The notes below the pieces were generated by a model. The model searched no databases and was not told the DNA's origin. It saw nothing but the letters and a program-made list of their open reading frames with translations. A stretch of DNA of 34,212 nt. Origin: Myxococcota bacterium (GTDB taxonomy: Bacteria > Myxococcota_C > UBA6777). Within the stretch, counting starts at the first letter, position 1. Each line of letters starts with the position of its first letter. The stretch covers positions 1-34,212 of the forward strand of contig CAUJFU010000455.1 of assembly GCA_963169055.1 (NCBI GenBank), read 5' to 3'. Shown one piece after another: positions 1-9,568 of this stretch. The position numbers and the translations under genes are program-made.

Positions 1-348
1 GGGAGAGAGGCCCGTGCGTTGTGGACGGCGTTGCTTGTCGATTGGGAAGAGGAGCCGCTGCACAAACAATTTTTGCAGTTTTGCCAATTGCAAGGATTGC
101 TTGAGTTCGCAGCCCAATGTTATCGAAAAGAGCGTGCAAAACGCGGAGTCAGCGCGCTGATCGACGCCCAGTTAGAACGACTGCTCGATATGGCGCAGCA
201 ACAGTTCCTTCAAGCGAACAAAGCCAACGCCGAACCTGTTAACAGCGCAACGCGGCTCGTTGTTTTGTTGCTGATGCTTTTGGGAGGAGGCACATTACTG
301 GTGATGTTGTTGCGCTTTTGGCAAAGTGGCGGCGGGTGGAACCCCTAA
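1..348 (+). CDS. C-terminal part of a tail-anchored protein of unknown function (5' end outside window)
   Basis: The reading frame is open from the first base and ends at TAA 346-348, so the window holds only the last 115 or so codons of a longer gene. A TTG at 19 could start translation, but it has no ribosome binding site and the frame continues upstream. The visible part is helical and charged, with several Leu/Gln/Ala-rich helices. It is followed by a short Asn/Ala/Pro linker and one strongly hydrophobic segment (about LVVLLLMLLGGGTLLVMLLR) a few residues before the end. This gives a tail-anchored topology, with the bulk of the protein in the cytoplasm and a short Gly-rich end outside. 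I do not recognise the family. It converges with the HEAT-repeat gene, leaving a 121-bp gap with no clear terminator. That gap contains a 9-bp direct repeat (CTCTCGGAT at 454 and 474). Confidence 0.6.
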   Translation, partial: GREARALWTALLVDWEEEPLHKQFLQFCQLQGLLEFAAQCYRKERAKRGVSALIDAQLERLLDMAQQQFLQANKANAEPVNSATRLVVLLLMLLGGGTLLVMLLRFWQSGGGWNP

Positions 349-469
349 AACGATATCCTGAAGTCGGTAGAATAAGGGTGTCGTGGCAGCGGCCCGTGGT
401 TGCCCGAAAACAGGACGATCACAAGGCACCGGCTCTACGCGCCGTGTACACATCTCTCGGATACTCGCA

Positions 470-2080
470 TCAACTCTCGGATTCCGTACGAAAAGACAGG
501 GACTCGCGTTGTTCTGTTGTGCGTTGAAAACGCTCAAGGCTTTCATCAAGCAGCGGGCGCAGCGGAGTATCGGGAAAGCGCTGCAAAAAAGCGCGAACGG
601 TATAATCGACCGTGGGTTGTTTGAACAAGCGGCGTAAGAAGCGGCGGATATTGCGGAGATCGTTTTCTTCGAATCGCGAAAACACCGATGGTTCCTGCAA
701 TATCTCCAATATCTCATACAGCGTTTCTTTGTCGTCCGTGTGCAAGAGCGCAGCGAGCGCAGCCGAATACAAGGCTTTTGTTTCGCTTGCGAGCAATCGT
801 CGCAACGGACGCAATGCAGCTTTTCCGATCAAAGAAAGAGCGGTTTGCGCTGCTTCGAGAAACTTGGCGTCTTCCGAGCGTCGATCGAGGACCCGCAATA
901 AGAGTTCCGTGGCGTGTGGGGCTTGTGCTTGCGAGAGTTGATGCAATGCTTCGGTGTAAAGGGATTCTTGGGCATCCAAGAGGGCGCGTTCGAGGTAGCC
1001 GACGTGCTCTTCGTGGGCAAGATGCGCGGAAAGGATGATGGCCTGTCGGCGTAAACCAAAGTCAGGGCTTTCAAAAAGCCGCTGAATGACGGAAGGAGTG
1101 GCTTTTTGAGTCCATCGACAAAGGGTTGTTTCGCAAAAGGCAACACCCTTCAGATCACCTGCGTGGAGTGCTTCGGTTCGACAGGCTTCGAGCGTTTGGA
1201 CGATCTGAACGGAGATATCCGCGTAGCGTTCATTCGAAAGGGCTTGAAAGGCTTGGTGGCGCAGCGAGGAGTCGGTGTCTTGGCAAAAGACCAAAACGCT
1301 CGGATCTGCGAGATGCACCAGACCCTGCAACGCAAGCCGCCTCGTCGTCGCCTCTTTCGAGGCAGATAGATCACGCAAAAACACGGCTGCTTCGGGAGGA
1401 GGGGTGTGCGATAATAACTCCAACACTCGGTGTTGGGTTGTTCGATCATTTTTGCGGTAGAGATCGATCAACGCTTGCGCAACGTCCGCAGCATCCGATG
1501 ATTGCATCCATCCTGCAAACAGATCATTCCATTCCCGACGCTGAGGATCGAGCCGTAGCGCATCCATCGCATCGCGAAGGGCACGCCTCCCCCACGACAA
1601 CAAAATCGGTCGCAGGTATTTGGTCACTGGTTTGCGATAACGCTCCAACAAAAAGGGTCCCGCCGAAGGCCCCAAGCGACGCAATAACTCGCTTGCTGCG
1701 TAGGCGATGGTTGGATCGTTGCCTTCGTCTTGAAGAAGCTGCAACAACGCGGGAATCGCTCGTTGACCGAAGTCGTGGATTAATTCTTCGAGTCGGACGA
1801 TCTTGAGTTGATTGTGTTCAAGAAAAAGTTCTTGGGATAGTTGTGCTGTTAAGCGCGGGATCACCGCTGGCCCCATCGAGAGGATGCGATTGCGATGGCG
1901 CTCTCGCACATCCGCACGCGGATCGATCACACCTTGAAGCAATACCTCAAGGCGGGTTTCTGTGCTATCAAAGAGTTCTTCTTCGTCCTCTTCGTCTTGT
2001 TCTGTAAGCGAAGGGTACAGAAAAGAGAACAGAAAAACGGAACAGAGGATGGCGATCACAAGGAAAAGAAATAAGTCCAT
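470..2080 (-). CDS. Membrane-anchored HEAT-repeat protein
   Basis: This 536-residue protein begins with a single N-terminal membrane segment (residues about 3-23). An acidic stretch (EQDEEDEEE) follows, and then a long alpha-helical solenoid. The solenoid shows repeated helix pairs of HEAT/PBS-lyase type, for example the segments around RILSMGPAVIPRLTAQL, FGQRAIPALLQLLQDEG and LSLIGKAALRPLRRLLAS. HEAT solenoids are protein-protein scaffolds, and nothing catalytic is visible. With the anchor at the N-terminus the solenoid could lie in the cytoplasm or periplasm; the acidic residues right after the segment do not settle it. The start at ATG 2080 has an AAGG-type ribosome binding site a few bases upstream. 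It is transcribed away from the envelope-machine cluster, across a 445-bp divergent spacer, so a link to that cluster is only positional. Confidence 0.75.
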   Translation of the reverse strand: MDLFLFLVIAILCSVFLFSFLYPSLTEQDEEDEEELFDSTETRLEVLLQGVIDPRADVRERHRNRILSMGPAVIPRLTAQLSQELFLEHNQLKIVRLEELIHDFGQRAIPALLQLLQDEGNDPTIAYAASELLRRLGPSAGPFLLERYRKPVTKYLRPILLSWGRRALRDAMDALRLDPQRREWNDLFAGWMQSSDAADVAQALIDLYRKNDRTTQHRVLELLSHTPPPEAAVFLRDLSASKEATTRRLALQGLVHLADPSVLVFCQDTDSSLRHQAFQALSNERYADISVQIVQTLEACRTEALHAGDLKGVAFCETTLCRWTQKATPSVIQRLFESPDFGLRRQAIILSAHLAHEEHVGYLERALLDAQESLYTEALHQLSQAQAPHATELLLRVLDRRSEDAKFLEAAQTALSLIGKAALRPLRRLLASETKALYSAALAALLHTDDKETLYEILEILQEPSVFSRFEENDLRNIRRFLRRLFKQPTVDYTVRAFLQRFPDTPLRPLLDESLERFQRTTEQRESLSFRTESES

Positions 2081-2525
2081 GACTTGCCTTCGGTTTGGAA
2101 AAGTGTCGTCTCCCCAACGTAGCCTTCTCCGCTTTGGATGTCAATTCTCTCTAAAAAGCGATGACTCCGCTTGTTGCGAAGAATCACGGATCTTCCGTTT
2201 TTTGTGCAAACCAAGGCACAACGAACGCTTGGACGGTGGTTTTGTTTTGGGCATACGCATCGCGCATTGACAAAGATTTTGGCTCTTTGTTAAGAACATC
2301 CTGCGCAAGTCCATCCCGTGCGTTTTTCCGCGCCCTCTTTGCGTTTCATCAGGTGTTTCTTGCGCCGTTTCCTGCGCTGTGTAGGGAAACGCTTGTGGAC
2401 TTTGCGTGCGGGGCGTAGTGTGCTGAATGTCGCGTTGTGATGTATACCTCCCCGAAGATAGAAGTCGCTGAACCATCGCAGTCCTCCGACCGCAAGGGTT
2501 CCTTCCGAACCGTAAGGAGACAAGA
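2081..2525. other. Divergent intergenic region with a possible promoter
   Basis: This 445-bp non-coding stretch lies between the HEAT-repeat gene (minus) and the first gene of the envelope cluster (plus). A TTGACA box at 2267-2272 is followed 18 bases later by TAAGAA (2291-2296, three of six matches to TATAAT), a weak candidate sigma70-type promoter for the plus-strand cluster. A small hairpin, GGTTC/GAACC (2497-2501 with 2507-2511), lies just before the AAGGAG ribosome binding site (2514-2519) of the next gene. Short open frames on both strands have no ribosome binding sites and no family features, so I treat them as chance. Confidence 0.35.
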
Positions 2526-3314
2526 ATGTCCGTTCTCAACGGCTCTTTCCGTCGTATCTTCCTCTTTGTCACCGCCTGTTGTTTGAGCGGCATCTCCGTC
2601 TCTTGGGCCCAAGACAAACCCAATCCACCACCTGCTCGTGATGCCAAAAAGTCGGATGCTCCGAAAAAAGAGGATGCTTCCAATAAAACCCCCTCCGCCA
2701 CAGGTACCCCTGCCACGGGCACCAACACGCCCTCCGAAGGAAGCAGCGTTCAATCAGACCGCCACCGCTTTCAATTGCTGACCATCGAGGAAAAAACGGG
2801 TTCTCTCAAAGAACAGATATTCCGCAGCAAAGCCAAACTGATGTTGCTTCAGGAATCCTTACTGCAAGGGGCGATATCAACATCCAAGGTTGTGTTGGTC
2901 CACGACAATCGGATGGGATCGTCGTTTTACTTGCGCTCGATCTCTTACACTTTGAGCGGAAACCCTGTTTTTGCCAAAACGGACTACGAAGGCTCCCTCA
3001 ATAAAGCAAGTGCCCGAAAGTTCGTGGCCTTTACCAACACGCTCCAACCCGGGCGTTATACTCTTTCCGTCGAATTGGTGTTTCGAGGCAACGGCTTGGG
3101 TGTTTTTTCGTATCTAAAACGATACCGATTCCGTGTGCGTTCTTCCTACACGTTCAAAGCCCTCGAAGGAAAATCAATGGAGATCTCGGTGGTTGCTTTT
3201 GAAAAGAACCCGTTGGTCACGGAATTGACCGATCGACCGACTGTTCAATACGATGTCAAGATCCGCGATATCACAGCCAAACGCAAAGACGCCCCCAAAG
3301 CAGAAGCGAAATAA
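2526..3314 (+). CDS. Secreted protein, first gene of the envelope-machine cluster
   Basis: The 262-residue product has a clear signal peptide ending at about VSWA|QDK (residue 28/29). A Pro/Ala/Lys/Thr-rich spacer runs to about residue 75, followed by a compact domain with mixed beta character (for example FLRSISYTL-like strands and the patch GNGLGVFSYLKRYRFRVRSS). Similar secreted proteins, often misnamed dihydrolipoamide acetyltransferase because of their low-complexity spacer, occur beside TPR genes in myxobacterial and related genomes. That comparison is from memory. No lipoyl or enzymatic motif is visible. The ATG at 2526 has AAGGAG six bases upstream. The next gene begins 54 bp after the stop, so the two probably share a transcript. 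A periplasmic role, binding or positioning the TPR proteins downstream, is inference. Confidence 0.7.
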   Translation: MSVLNGSFRRIFLFVTACCLSGISVSWAQDKPNPPPARDAKKSDAPKKEDASNKTPSATGTPATGTNTPSEGSSVQSDRHRFQLLTIEEKTGSLKEQIFRSKAKLMLLQESLLQGAISTSKVVLVHDNRMGSSFYLRSISYTLSGNPVFAKTDYEGSLNKASARKFVAFTNTLQPGRYTLSVELVFRGNGLGVFSYLKRYRFRVRSSYTFKALEGKSMEISVVAFEKNPLVTELTDRPTVQYDVKIRDITAKRKDAPKAEAK

Positions 3315-3368
3315 TCCGAAGCGTTGCGGTGTGGTAAGCGCAGCCGATCAAGGCAAGGAGCGATGTGG

Positions 3369-5762
3369 ATGAAGCAAGGATCTCTGTGGCAGCGGATAAC
3401 GCTGCTTTTCTGTGTTGTGGGTCTTCTTGGGATGCAAAAAGCCTTCGCGGCCTCCGCACGCGAGCGTTTGGAGTCGATCAAAAATCAGGCAAGACGTTTA
3501 GAATCGAGCGTGCGCTTGTTGCGACAAAGCTATCGAGGCCAACGGACGGAAGGCCGTGTTTCTTTACAAAAGCGCCTTTCTGACGGACAGGTCAACTTTT
3601 TGTTAGGCGATTACACCAGCGCCAGCGTGATCTTGTTGGATGCAGTAGAAGCAAAAGAAAATCGAGGAAAGTCGGGGTGGTTGGATGCCAACTTTTTCCT
3701 TGCGGAGTCGCTCTTCAAAAACGGGAACTACATCTCTGCGGCGAAGTACTACAAACGCATCGTCAATTCGCGGAATCGGCGCTTTCCTGATGCTCTCATC
3801 CGTTTGCTTGAGATCGCGAACTTGACCCGCAAGTACGACTGGATCAACGCAAAAATGCCTGCGATCTCGCTCGACTCGATATCCGAAGAAAAACGCGCTC
3901 AAATCCTCTATCTTCAAGGCAAAACTTTTTACGCCCAAGATCGTTTTTCCGATGCCTCGCAGAGTTTTCAACGCATCGCACAAAACTCGCAATACTGGCC
4001 TCAAGGCCAATACTTCCTTGCTGTCATCCAACTCAAAACAGCCCCTCACCCACAAAACGTAGAAAACGCCATCCGCTTTTTGAAAGCTGGCTTGGGAGCG
4101 GCCCGTAAACCTGGCGAGCAAAGCAGCGCAAAACGCACGCGAGACCTCTACAATACCATCTTGATCGCCTTGGGGCGACTCTACTTAGAGAAAAATGACT
4201 ATGCTTCGGCGCTGGATTATTACCAACAAGTGGGTCGAAGATCAGCGGTTTTTGACGAGGCATTGTACGAGATTTGCTGGACTTATATCCGCCGAGGGCG
4301 AGACTACAAAGACTTAAAAAAGCAGCAAAAAGAGTATGATCGTGCGCTAAAAAGCCTCAATCTTTTGCTCGACTTTTTGCCCAACAGCACGTTCTATTCG
4401 CAAGCGCAGCTTTTGCGCGGACAACTCTTGCTGGAACTGGATCGATTTTCTCCCGCGATGGACGGCTACAACAAGATCGTGAAGCAATATTCTTCGGTGT
4501 ATCGGGAGCTTGATCAGATCAAGAAAAACCGCTTGGACGTAGAAAAGGAACTTCTTCGCGCTGTATCGGACAAAAAACGGTCACGTAGCGCTTTGGTTTC
4601 CAACTCTCTTTTGCCGCGAGAAGCCGTCCAAAGCCTCACAGAAGACGAGCAGATCCAACGTGTGCTTTCTGTTCAACGAGATCTCGCGCAAATGCAAGCC
4701 TTTATGTCGGACTCAATGCAGATCGTGCAACGCCTCGAACAAGCGCTGCGTGTACAAGAACGGATCTTGATATCGCCCGAACTACGGCAAGCGCGCTTGC
4801 AATCAATTACTGCACAGAACCAATTGATCGCTGTACAAGCCGAATCCAACGCACTCGAACAAAACCTTGTTTTGGACAAGATGACTTCTGATGAGCGTGC
4901 TCGTTACGAACGGATCTTGGAAGATCTCAAAAAACATCAAAAACAACTGCGAAACGCCCCTCAAGATGAGGCTTCCTTGGATCTGCGCGCCAAATCCTTC
5001 CAAGAGCGTTCTGAACGCATGGCGGTGCGCCTTCACAAAGTAACCATCGCGTTGAATCAGCTCGAACGAGAACAGCGCGCTTCTCAAAAGTGGCTTCAAC
5101 GCAGCAAAGAAGCACAACTCTTGGCTCCCCAAGCGCAAGCCGATGTCCAAACCGAATTGACATGGATCGATAACGAGATCCAGGCGTTGCGGGACGCAAA
5201 GCAAAAACTTCAGCGGGAATTGGAGCTTGTTCGGATCGAACTGGGCTACGCAACCGATCCGAAAGAATTGAGCCTTCAAAATCAATATCGCCAACTTCTC
5301 GCACAACAAAAGGCTTTGCTTGCCAACGTGCAGTCGCGTTTGGACGGCGAAGCCAGCCAGATCGTGAGCGAACTCCAAAGTACGAACGATCAATTGATTC
5401 GGATACAAGGCGAACTCACCGCTTTTACGCGCCAACTCAATTCTTCGATCTTACGCTATACCCGAGATGTTCGTGCCCGTCTTCTTGGCGAAAAACAAAA
5501 ACTCACGCGCTACGAAGGGCTCTTGCTTTCTTTGCAAAATGAAGCCTCGCAGCTTTCGCGTGCAGTGATCTACGAAGGTTTTGAAAGCGTCAAAAAGCGC
5601 TTTTATCAGCTTATCTTGCGTGCGGATGTCGGTGTGATCGATGTGGTGTGGAAAGAAAAACAGACGATCCAAACCAAAAGCCAAAAGATCACACGAGAGC
5701 GAAACAGCGAGTTGCGTATGCTTGATGCGGAGTTTCGCGATCTCCTTGATGAGGTAAAATAG
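3369..5762 (+). CDS. Secreted TPR and coiled-coil protein
   Basis: The start is placed at ATG 3369 because AAGGAG (3355-3360) then lies eight bases upstream. The earlier in-frame TTG at 3324 and ATG at 3363 have no properly spaced site. This gives 797 residues beginning with a signal peptide (MKQGSLWQRITLLFCVVGLL...KAFA|AS). The first half contains TPR-like helix pairs, for example around LFKNGNYISAAKYYKRIVNS, YLQGKTFYAQDRFSDASQSF and LIALGRLYLEKNDYASALDY. The second half, from about residue 375, is dominated by long Gln/Glu/Leu/Arg-rich helices typical of coiled coils. The protein is probably periplasmic and could act as a long spacer or scaffold. It sits 54 bp after the secreted protein and 57 bp before the large TPR gene, consistent with one operon. 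No enzyme motif was seen. Confidence 0.78.
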   Translation: MKQGSLWQRITLLFCVVGLLGMQKAFAASARERLESIKNQARRLESSVRLLRQSYRGQRTEGRVSLQKRLSDGQVNFLLGDYTSASVILLDAVEAKENRGKSGWLDANFFLAESLFKNGNYISAAKYYKRIVNSRNRRFPDALIRLLEIANLTRKYDWINAKMPAISLDSISEEKRAQILYLQGKTFYAQDRFSDASQSFQRIAQNSQYWPQGQYFLAVIQLKTAPHPQNVENAIRFLKAGLGAARKPGEQSSAKRTRDLYNTILIALGRLYLEKNDYASALDYYQQVGRRSAVFDEALYEICWTYIRRGRDYKDLKKQQKEYDRALKSLNLLLDFLPNSTFYSQAQLLRGQLLLELDRFSPAMDGYNKIVKQYSSVYRELDQIKKNRLDVEKELLRAVSDKKRSRSALVSNSLLPREAVQSLTEDEQIQRVLSVQRDLAQMQAFMSDSMQIVQRLEQALRVQERILISPELRQARLQSITAQNQLIAVQAESNALEQNLVLDKMTSDERARYERILEDLKKHQKQLRNAPQDEASLDLRAKSFQERSERMAVRLHKVTIALNQLEREQRASQKWLQRSKEAQLLAPQAQADVQTELTWIDNEIQALRDAKQKLQRELELVRIELGYATDPKELSLQNQYRQLLAQQKALLANVQSRLDGEASQIVSELQSTNDQLIRIQGELTAFTRQLNSSILRYTRDVRARLLGEKQKLTRYEGLLLSLQNEASQLSRAVIYEGFESVKKRFYQLILRADVGVIDVVWKEKQTIQTKSQKITRERNSELRMLDAEFRDLLDEVK

Positions 5763-5780
5763 TTTTTTCGAGTACACTTG

Positions 5781-5805
5781 GCCTTGGAGTCTCGAAAACC
5801 AAGGC
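5781..5805 (+). other. Small inverted repeat in the spacer before the large TPR gene
   Basis: GCCTTGG (5781-5787) and CCAAGGC (5799-5805) form a perfect 7-bp stem with an 11-base loop. The element lies between two co-directional genes, directly upstream of the ribosome binding area of the gene starting at 5820. No T-run follows, so it does not look like an intrinsic terminator. It may affect mRNA processing or translation of the next gene. Confidence 0.4.
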
Positions 5806-5819
5806 GATGAGGCTAGACC

Positions 5820-8800
5820 ATGCGTCAAATACGGATATCTGCCCTCTGTGTGTTGTTTGTTGTGGCTTTTGGAAGCTCTCCCACACAAGCACAAAAAGAT
5901 CGCACACAGATCAAACCTGCTGAAAAAGCAAGCACCCCCGAGACAAACACCCCAACCACCGTAAAAGCAATCGACGGAAACGCTCCATCTTCCGCCAAAA
6001 AAACAGATGGAACAACTGGCACAACAGCCAACCCCGATCCCTCAACGGCTCCTAGTGCATCGGGTCAGGCCACTTCGACGACTTCTTCTGATGGGGTGAT
6101 CATCCTGCGTGGTAAAGAACGCGATCAAGAGATGAAGCAGATCAAAGAAGCTTACGATGATTTTCGCCAAGCCGCACGGGATTATCTCGGAGAATCCCGT
6201 GAATTGGTTCGCAAACAGTACCGTGAACGCCGAAGGTTGGTGGTCGATGGTTTCAAGCAACGCCTTGATAAGCTCGACAAAGACGAAGAATTAACGCGCC
6301 GAAAGGCCATCCAATATTTCATCGCCTTTGTTCGCCGTTATCCAGATCACCCCGGTTATACGCCAGACGCGATGTACCGTCTTGCTGAGTTGTACTACGA
6401 AGAAGAGTTTAACGAATACCTCGCTCGTGCAAAAAAGTACGAAGAAGATCTTCAAAAGTTTGAAAACAAAGAGATCCCTTACGAACCTTTGCCTGCGAAA
6501 AAACGCTTTTCAGAAACAACGCGCTGGCTCAACGAATTGGTTCAACGTTTCCCGTCTTATCGCTTGGTCGCAGGGGCCTACTACCTCCTCGGTTATTGCA
6601 TCGAAGAAGAGGGCAAGGCCGAAGAAGCCATCCCGTATTTTCGCAAGATCACCGAACAATACCCCAACAGCCGCTTTATCGCCGAAGCATGGATACGGAT
6701 CGGAGAATACCACTTTAGAAAAACAGACGGCGGAAACGTTGCTGAAAACCGTCAGAAAGCCAAAGAAGCCTACGCCAAAGTGTTGCAATATACGACGCAT
6801 CCCATGTTCGACAAAGCGTTGTACAAACTGGCGTGGACGCATTACCTGATGAACGAGTTTGAAGACTCGGTGAAGCGTTTTACGCAGCTTTTGGAATTTT
6901 ATCTCAAGAAAAAAGACGAGGCAGGAGGCGGAGATCTACGAAAAGAAGCGATCCAATATATCGCGATTTCTTTCGCAGACGAAGACTGGGGAAGCCCCGA
7001 AAAAGCCGAAAAATACGTTCGCGAGGTTGGCTTGGAGAAGCCTTATGCACGCGAGATCATGCTTCAGATCGCAGAAAACTACGCCACCCAAAACAACTGG
7101 GATATGGCGATCGCGATGAATCGCAAGATCTTGGATCTGTTTCCTTACCATCCCTCCAACCCCTTGGTACAAGAGCGCATCGTGCAAGCCTACATGCGCA
7201 AGTCGGACTTTTCCACCGCGATGCTCGAACGAAACAAATTGATTGAGCGCTTCGGCGTAAACACTCCTTGGGAGATCAAAAACCGAAGCGATGTGACCGC
7301 TCAGCGATCTGTCCAAAAGATCATCAGCGACAGCATCTACCAAGCCGCGATCTTTCGCCATGAAAGCTGTAACGTGAAGCGGGGTCGCGCACAAAAAAGT
7401 ACCGATCCTGCCGAACAAAAGACGCTTTTGGAACAATCGCGCCAAGACTGTGTTGTGGCTGCCGACAATTATCGAGAGTTTTTGCGTCGTTTTCCACACC
7501 ACAAAGAAGTGTACACGCTGATGTGGTATCTTGCAGACAGCTTGTTTTATGCGCTGCGCTTCAAAGAGGCTGCTGTCGAGTTTCGTAAAGTGCGGGAATG
7601 GCCGGGTGGCGGCAAGTTTACTGCGGAGGCTGCGTTCGGATTGGTCGACAGCTTGGTTCAAATCACCAACGCGGCTTGCCGCGAGGGAACGATCCAAAAG
7701 GCTTGCGAATTGGTCGATGATGCTGCAAAAAAAGCCGAAGAAGATCCCAAGAAAAAGAAACCCGAACAGTCCGTGCGCAATATGCGATGCGTTCAGCTTC
7801 CAAAACTGCCGATTCATCCGATGCAACTCCAATTGCTCGAAGCTCGCGATGCTTTTTTGGCGTTGAACAAAAACCCCAAAGATCCGCGTAACGCAGAACA
7901 AAGCTACTCCGCAGCGCGGATCTATTTTTCGTACGATCATCTTGCCGAAGCTCGCCAACGCTTGATGAATTTCCTTCAAACGTACCCGCAACATCCGCTC
8001 GCGAAGTCGGCAGGGGATACGGTCGTCGCAAGCCACCGTAGACAGGGCTGTTTGGATGAGATGGTGGCGGCTATTGACGAACTGAAAAAATTTGGCCTCG
8101 TCTTTCCTTACGAAAAAGAACTCAAGGTGGGCGTCATCTTCATCAAAGCAAATCAGTTGAAAGAAAAAGGGAAATGGGTAGAGGCTGCCCAAGCTTTCAT
8201 GAAGGCTGTCGAACAAAATCCGAAAGATAAAGACGCTCCTGCGGGCCTTTGGAACGCAGCACTGATGTATGAAAAAGCGAAGATGTTTGGGTCTGCCTTG
8301 AAGGTATACGAACTGGTTGTTCAGCGTTATCCGACTTGGCGCTTGCGTGACAAACAAGGTAACCTCTTGCTTGATAACGAAGGCAACCCCAAAGCAGGCT
8401 CCGATCAAGCGTTGTTTTTCGTAGCCTACAACGCCGAAAAATATTTCAACTTTGACAAGGCGATCGGTCGTTACCTTGAACTGGTGGACAACCGAGCCTA
8501 CCGCGACTCTCATAAGCGCGCAGACGCTTTGTTTAACGCGGCTGTGTTGTTGGAAAGCATGCAGCGTTATGATGAAGCCGCACGCGCATACCAACGATAC
8601 GCACGCGAGTTTAGCTCTCGAAAAGACGCCCCGGATGTACTCTACAACGCTGTCAAAGTGTACCAGCGCATGAAGCGAACGGACGATGTGGTGCGCTTGT
8701 GCGAATCGTTTATCCGTCGGTATCAAAGCAACAGCGACTACGTGCGCCGCGTGATGCAATGCCACGGAACCATCTATGAAGAGATGGAGAAAAAGTCGCT

Positions 8801-9464
8801 ACCTTGGTCTCGAATGAAGCGAGAACACGAAAAGATGCTCCGCGTGTTTGACAGCCTAAAAGGTCGCATGAAACAAGTGGATCTTTCTTTAACAAGCCAT
8901 TACCCAGCCAAAGCGGCGTATGCTTTGGCGATGTTTGAGTACGAAAAATTCGACAAACTGCGCATCGACAGCACCAATCCACAAGTACAAAAACGCCAGA
9001 TCTCCGACAAGAGCAAGCGCTACAACGAAGTGGTCAAGGATTTTAATCGCGTTGCGATGTATTCTTCGGCTCCTTGGTTGTTGTGTGCGCTCTATCGAAT
9101 CGCCGAAGGCAAGCAAAAGATCGCAACAGGCGTCTCGAAAGCACCGTTGCCAAAGATCCGTGGCTTGCGGTGGACCGAAGAAGCCAAAGAGATCTACAAA
9201 GAAAAGCTCGATCAGGGACTTGTTCGTCCCCTCGAAGATCAAGCCCAAGCGCTGTACCGCAAAGTGGTGGACAAATCCAAAGAGTTGTTTTTTGAAAACG
9301 AGTGTACCAACCAAGCCTACGAAGCGATCCATCGGGCCGATCCAAACTTTCCTCTTCCGAAAAAGCTGGAGCCTCAAACAACATTCGATCCGTTGTCTCC
9401 GCTGCCTTTGATGAGTTTGGAACCTGAAAAAGCGCCTGCTTCCAAAGAACCCCCCAAACGTTGA
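5820..9464 (+). CDS. Large secreted TPR protein, GltD/AgmU-like by position and architecture
   Basis: The 1214-residue product starts with a signal peptide (cleavage near PTQA|QKD, residue 24). A Thr/Ser/Pro/Ala-rich linker runs to about residue 95 and is followed by a charged helix. Then comes a very long TPR array spanning most of the protein; clear units include GAYYLLGYCIEEEGKAEEAI, LYKLAWTHYLMNEFEDSVKR, LWNAALMYEKAKMFGSALKV and LFNAAVLLESMQRYDEAARA. In Myxococcus, GltD (AgmU) is a periplasmic TPR protein of about this size, encoded just before the TPR lipoprotein GltE; here the next gene is also a TPR lipoprotein. Assignment rests on architecture and order, not on alignment. It would act in the periplasm as a scaffold between inner-membrane motor and outer membrane. 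A separate tol-pal-type TPR role is an alternative. Confidence 0.75.
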   Translation: MRQIRISALCVLFVVAFGSSPTQAQKDRTQIKPAEKASTPETNTPTTVKAIDGNAPSSAKKTDGTTGTTANPDPSTAPSASGQATSTTSSDGVIILRGKERDQEMKQIKEAYDDFRQAARDYLGESRELVRKQYRERRRLVVDGFKQRLDKLDKDEELTRRKAIQYFIAFVRRYPDHPGYTPDAMYRLAELYYEEEFNEYLARAKKYEEDLQKFENKEIPYEPLPAKKRFSETTRWLNELVQRFPSYRLVAGAYYLLGYCIEEEGKAEEAIPYFRKITEQYPNSRFIAEAWIRIGEYHFRKTDGGNVAENRQKAKEAYAKVLQYTTHPMFDKALYKLAWTHYLMNEFEDSVKRFTQLLEFYLKKKDEAGGGDLRKEAIQYIAISFADEDWGSPEKAEKYVREVGLEKPYAREIMLQIAENYATQNNWDMAIAMNRKILDLFPYHPSNPLVQERIVQAYMRKSDFSTAMLERNKLIERFGVNTPWEIKNRSDVTAQRSVQKIISDSIYQAAIFRHESCNVKRGRAQKSTDPAEQKTLLEQSRQDCVVAADNYREFLRRFPHHKEVYTLMWYLADSLFYALRFKEAAVEFRKVREWPGGGKFTAEAAFGLVDSLVQITNAACREGTIQKACELVDDAAKKAEEDPKKKKPEQSVRNMRCVQLPKLPIHPMQLQLLEARDAFLALNKNPKDPRNAEQSYSAARIYFSYDHLAEARQRLMNFLQTYPQHPLAKSAGDTVVASHRRQGCLDEMVAAIDELKKFGLVFPYEKELKVGVIFIKANQLKEKGKWVEAAQAFMKAVEQNPKDKDAPAGLWNAALMYEKAKMFGSALKVYELVVQRYPTWRLRDKQGNLLLDNEGNPKAGSDQALFFVAYNAEKYFNFDKAIGRYLELVDNRAYRDSHKRADALFNAAVLLESMQRYDEAARAYQRYAREFSSRKDAPDVLYNAVKVYQRMKRTDDVVRLCESFIRRYQSNSDYVRRVMQCHGTIYEEMEKKSLPWSRMKREHEKMLRVFDSLKGRMKQVDLSLTSHYPAKAAYALAMFEYEKFDKLRIDSTNPQVQKRQISDKSKRYNEVVKDFNRVAMYSSAPWLLCALYRIAEGKQKIATGVSKAPLPKIRGLRWTEEAKEIYKEKLDQGLVRPLEDQAQALYRKVVDKSKELFFENECTNQAYEAIHRADPNFPLPKKLEPQTTFDPLSPLPLMSLEPEKAPASKEPPKR

Positions 9465-9568
9465 GAACGAAAAGGGATCTGTTGGAAAGCCGAACGAAGA
9501 TCAGCTTGGATGCGAAACTCCCCTTGGGATGGATGTTTCAATGCGCACAAGCGCTGAGAGGATAGAAG

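Noticed and set aside
6936-8765. A 609-codon minus-strand open frame inside the large TPR gene.
   Set aside because: It is an antisense shadow of a strongly TPR-patterned gene. Its sequence has His/Phe/Val-rich shadow composition and no domain motif.
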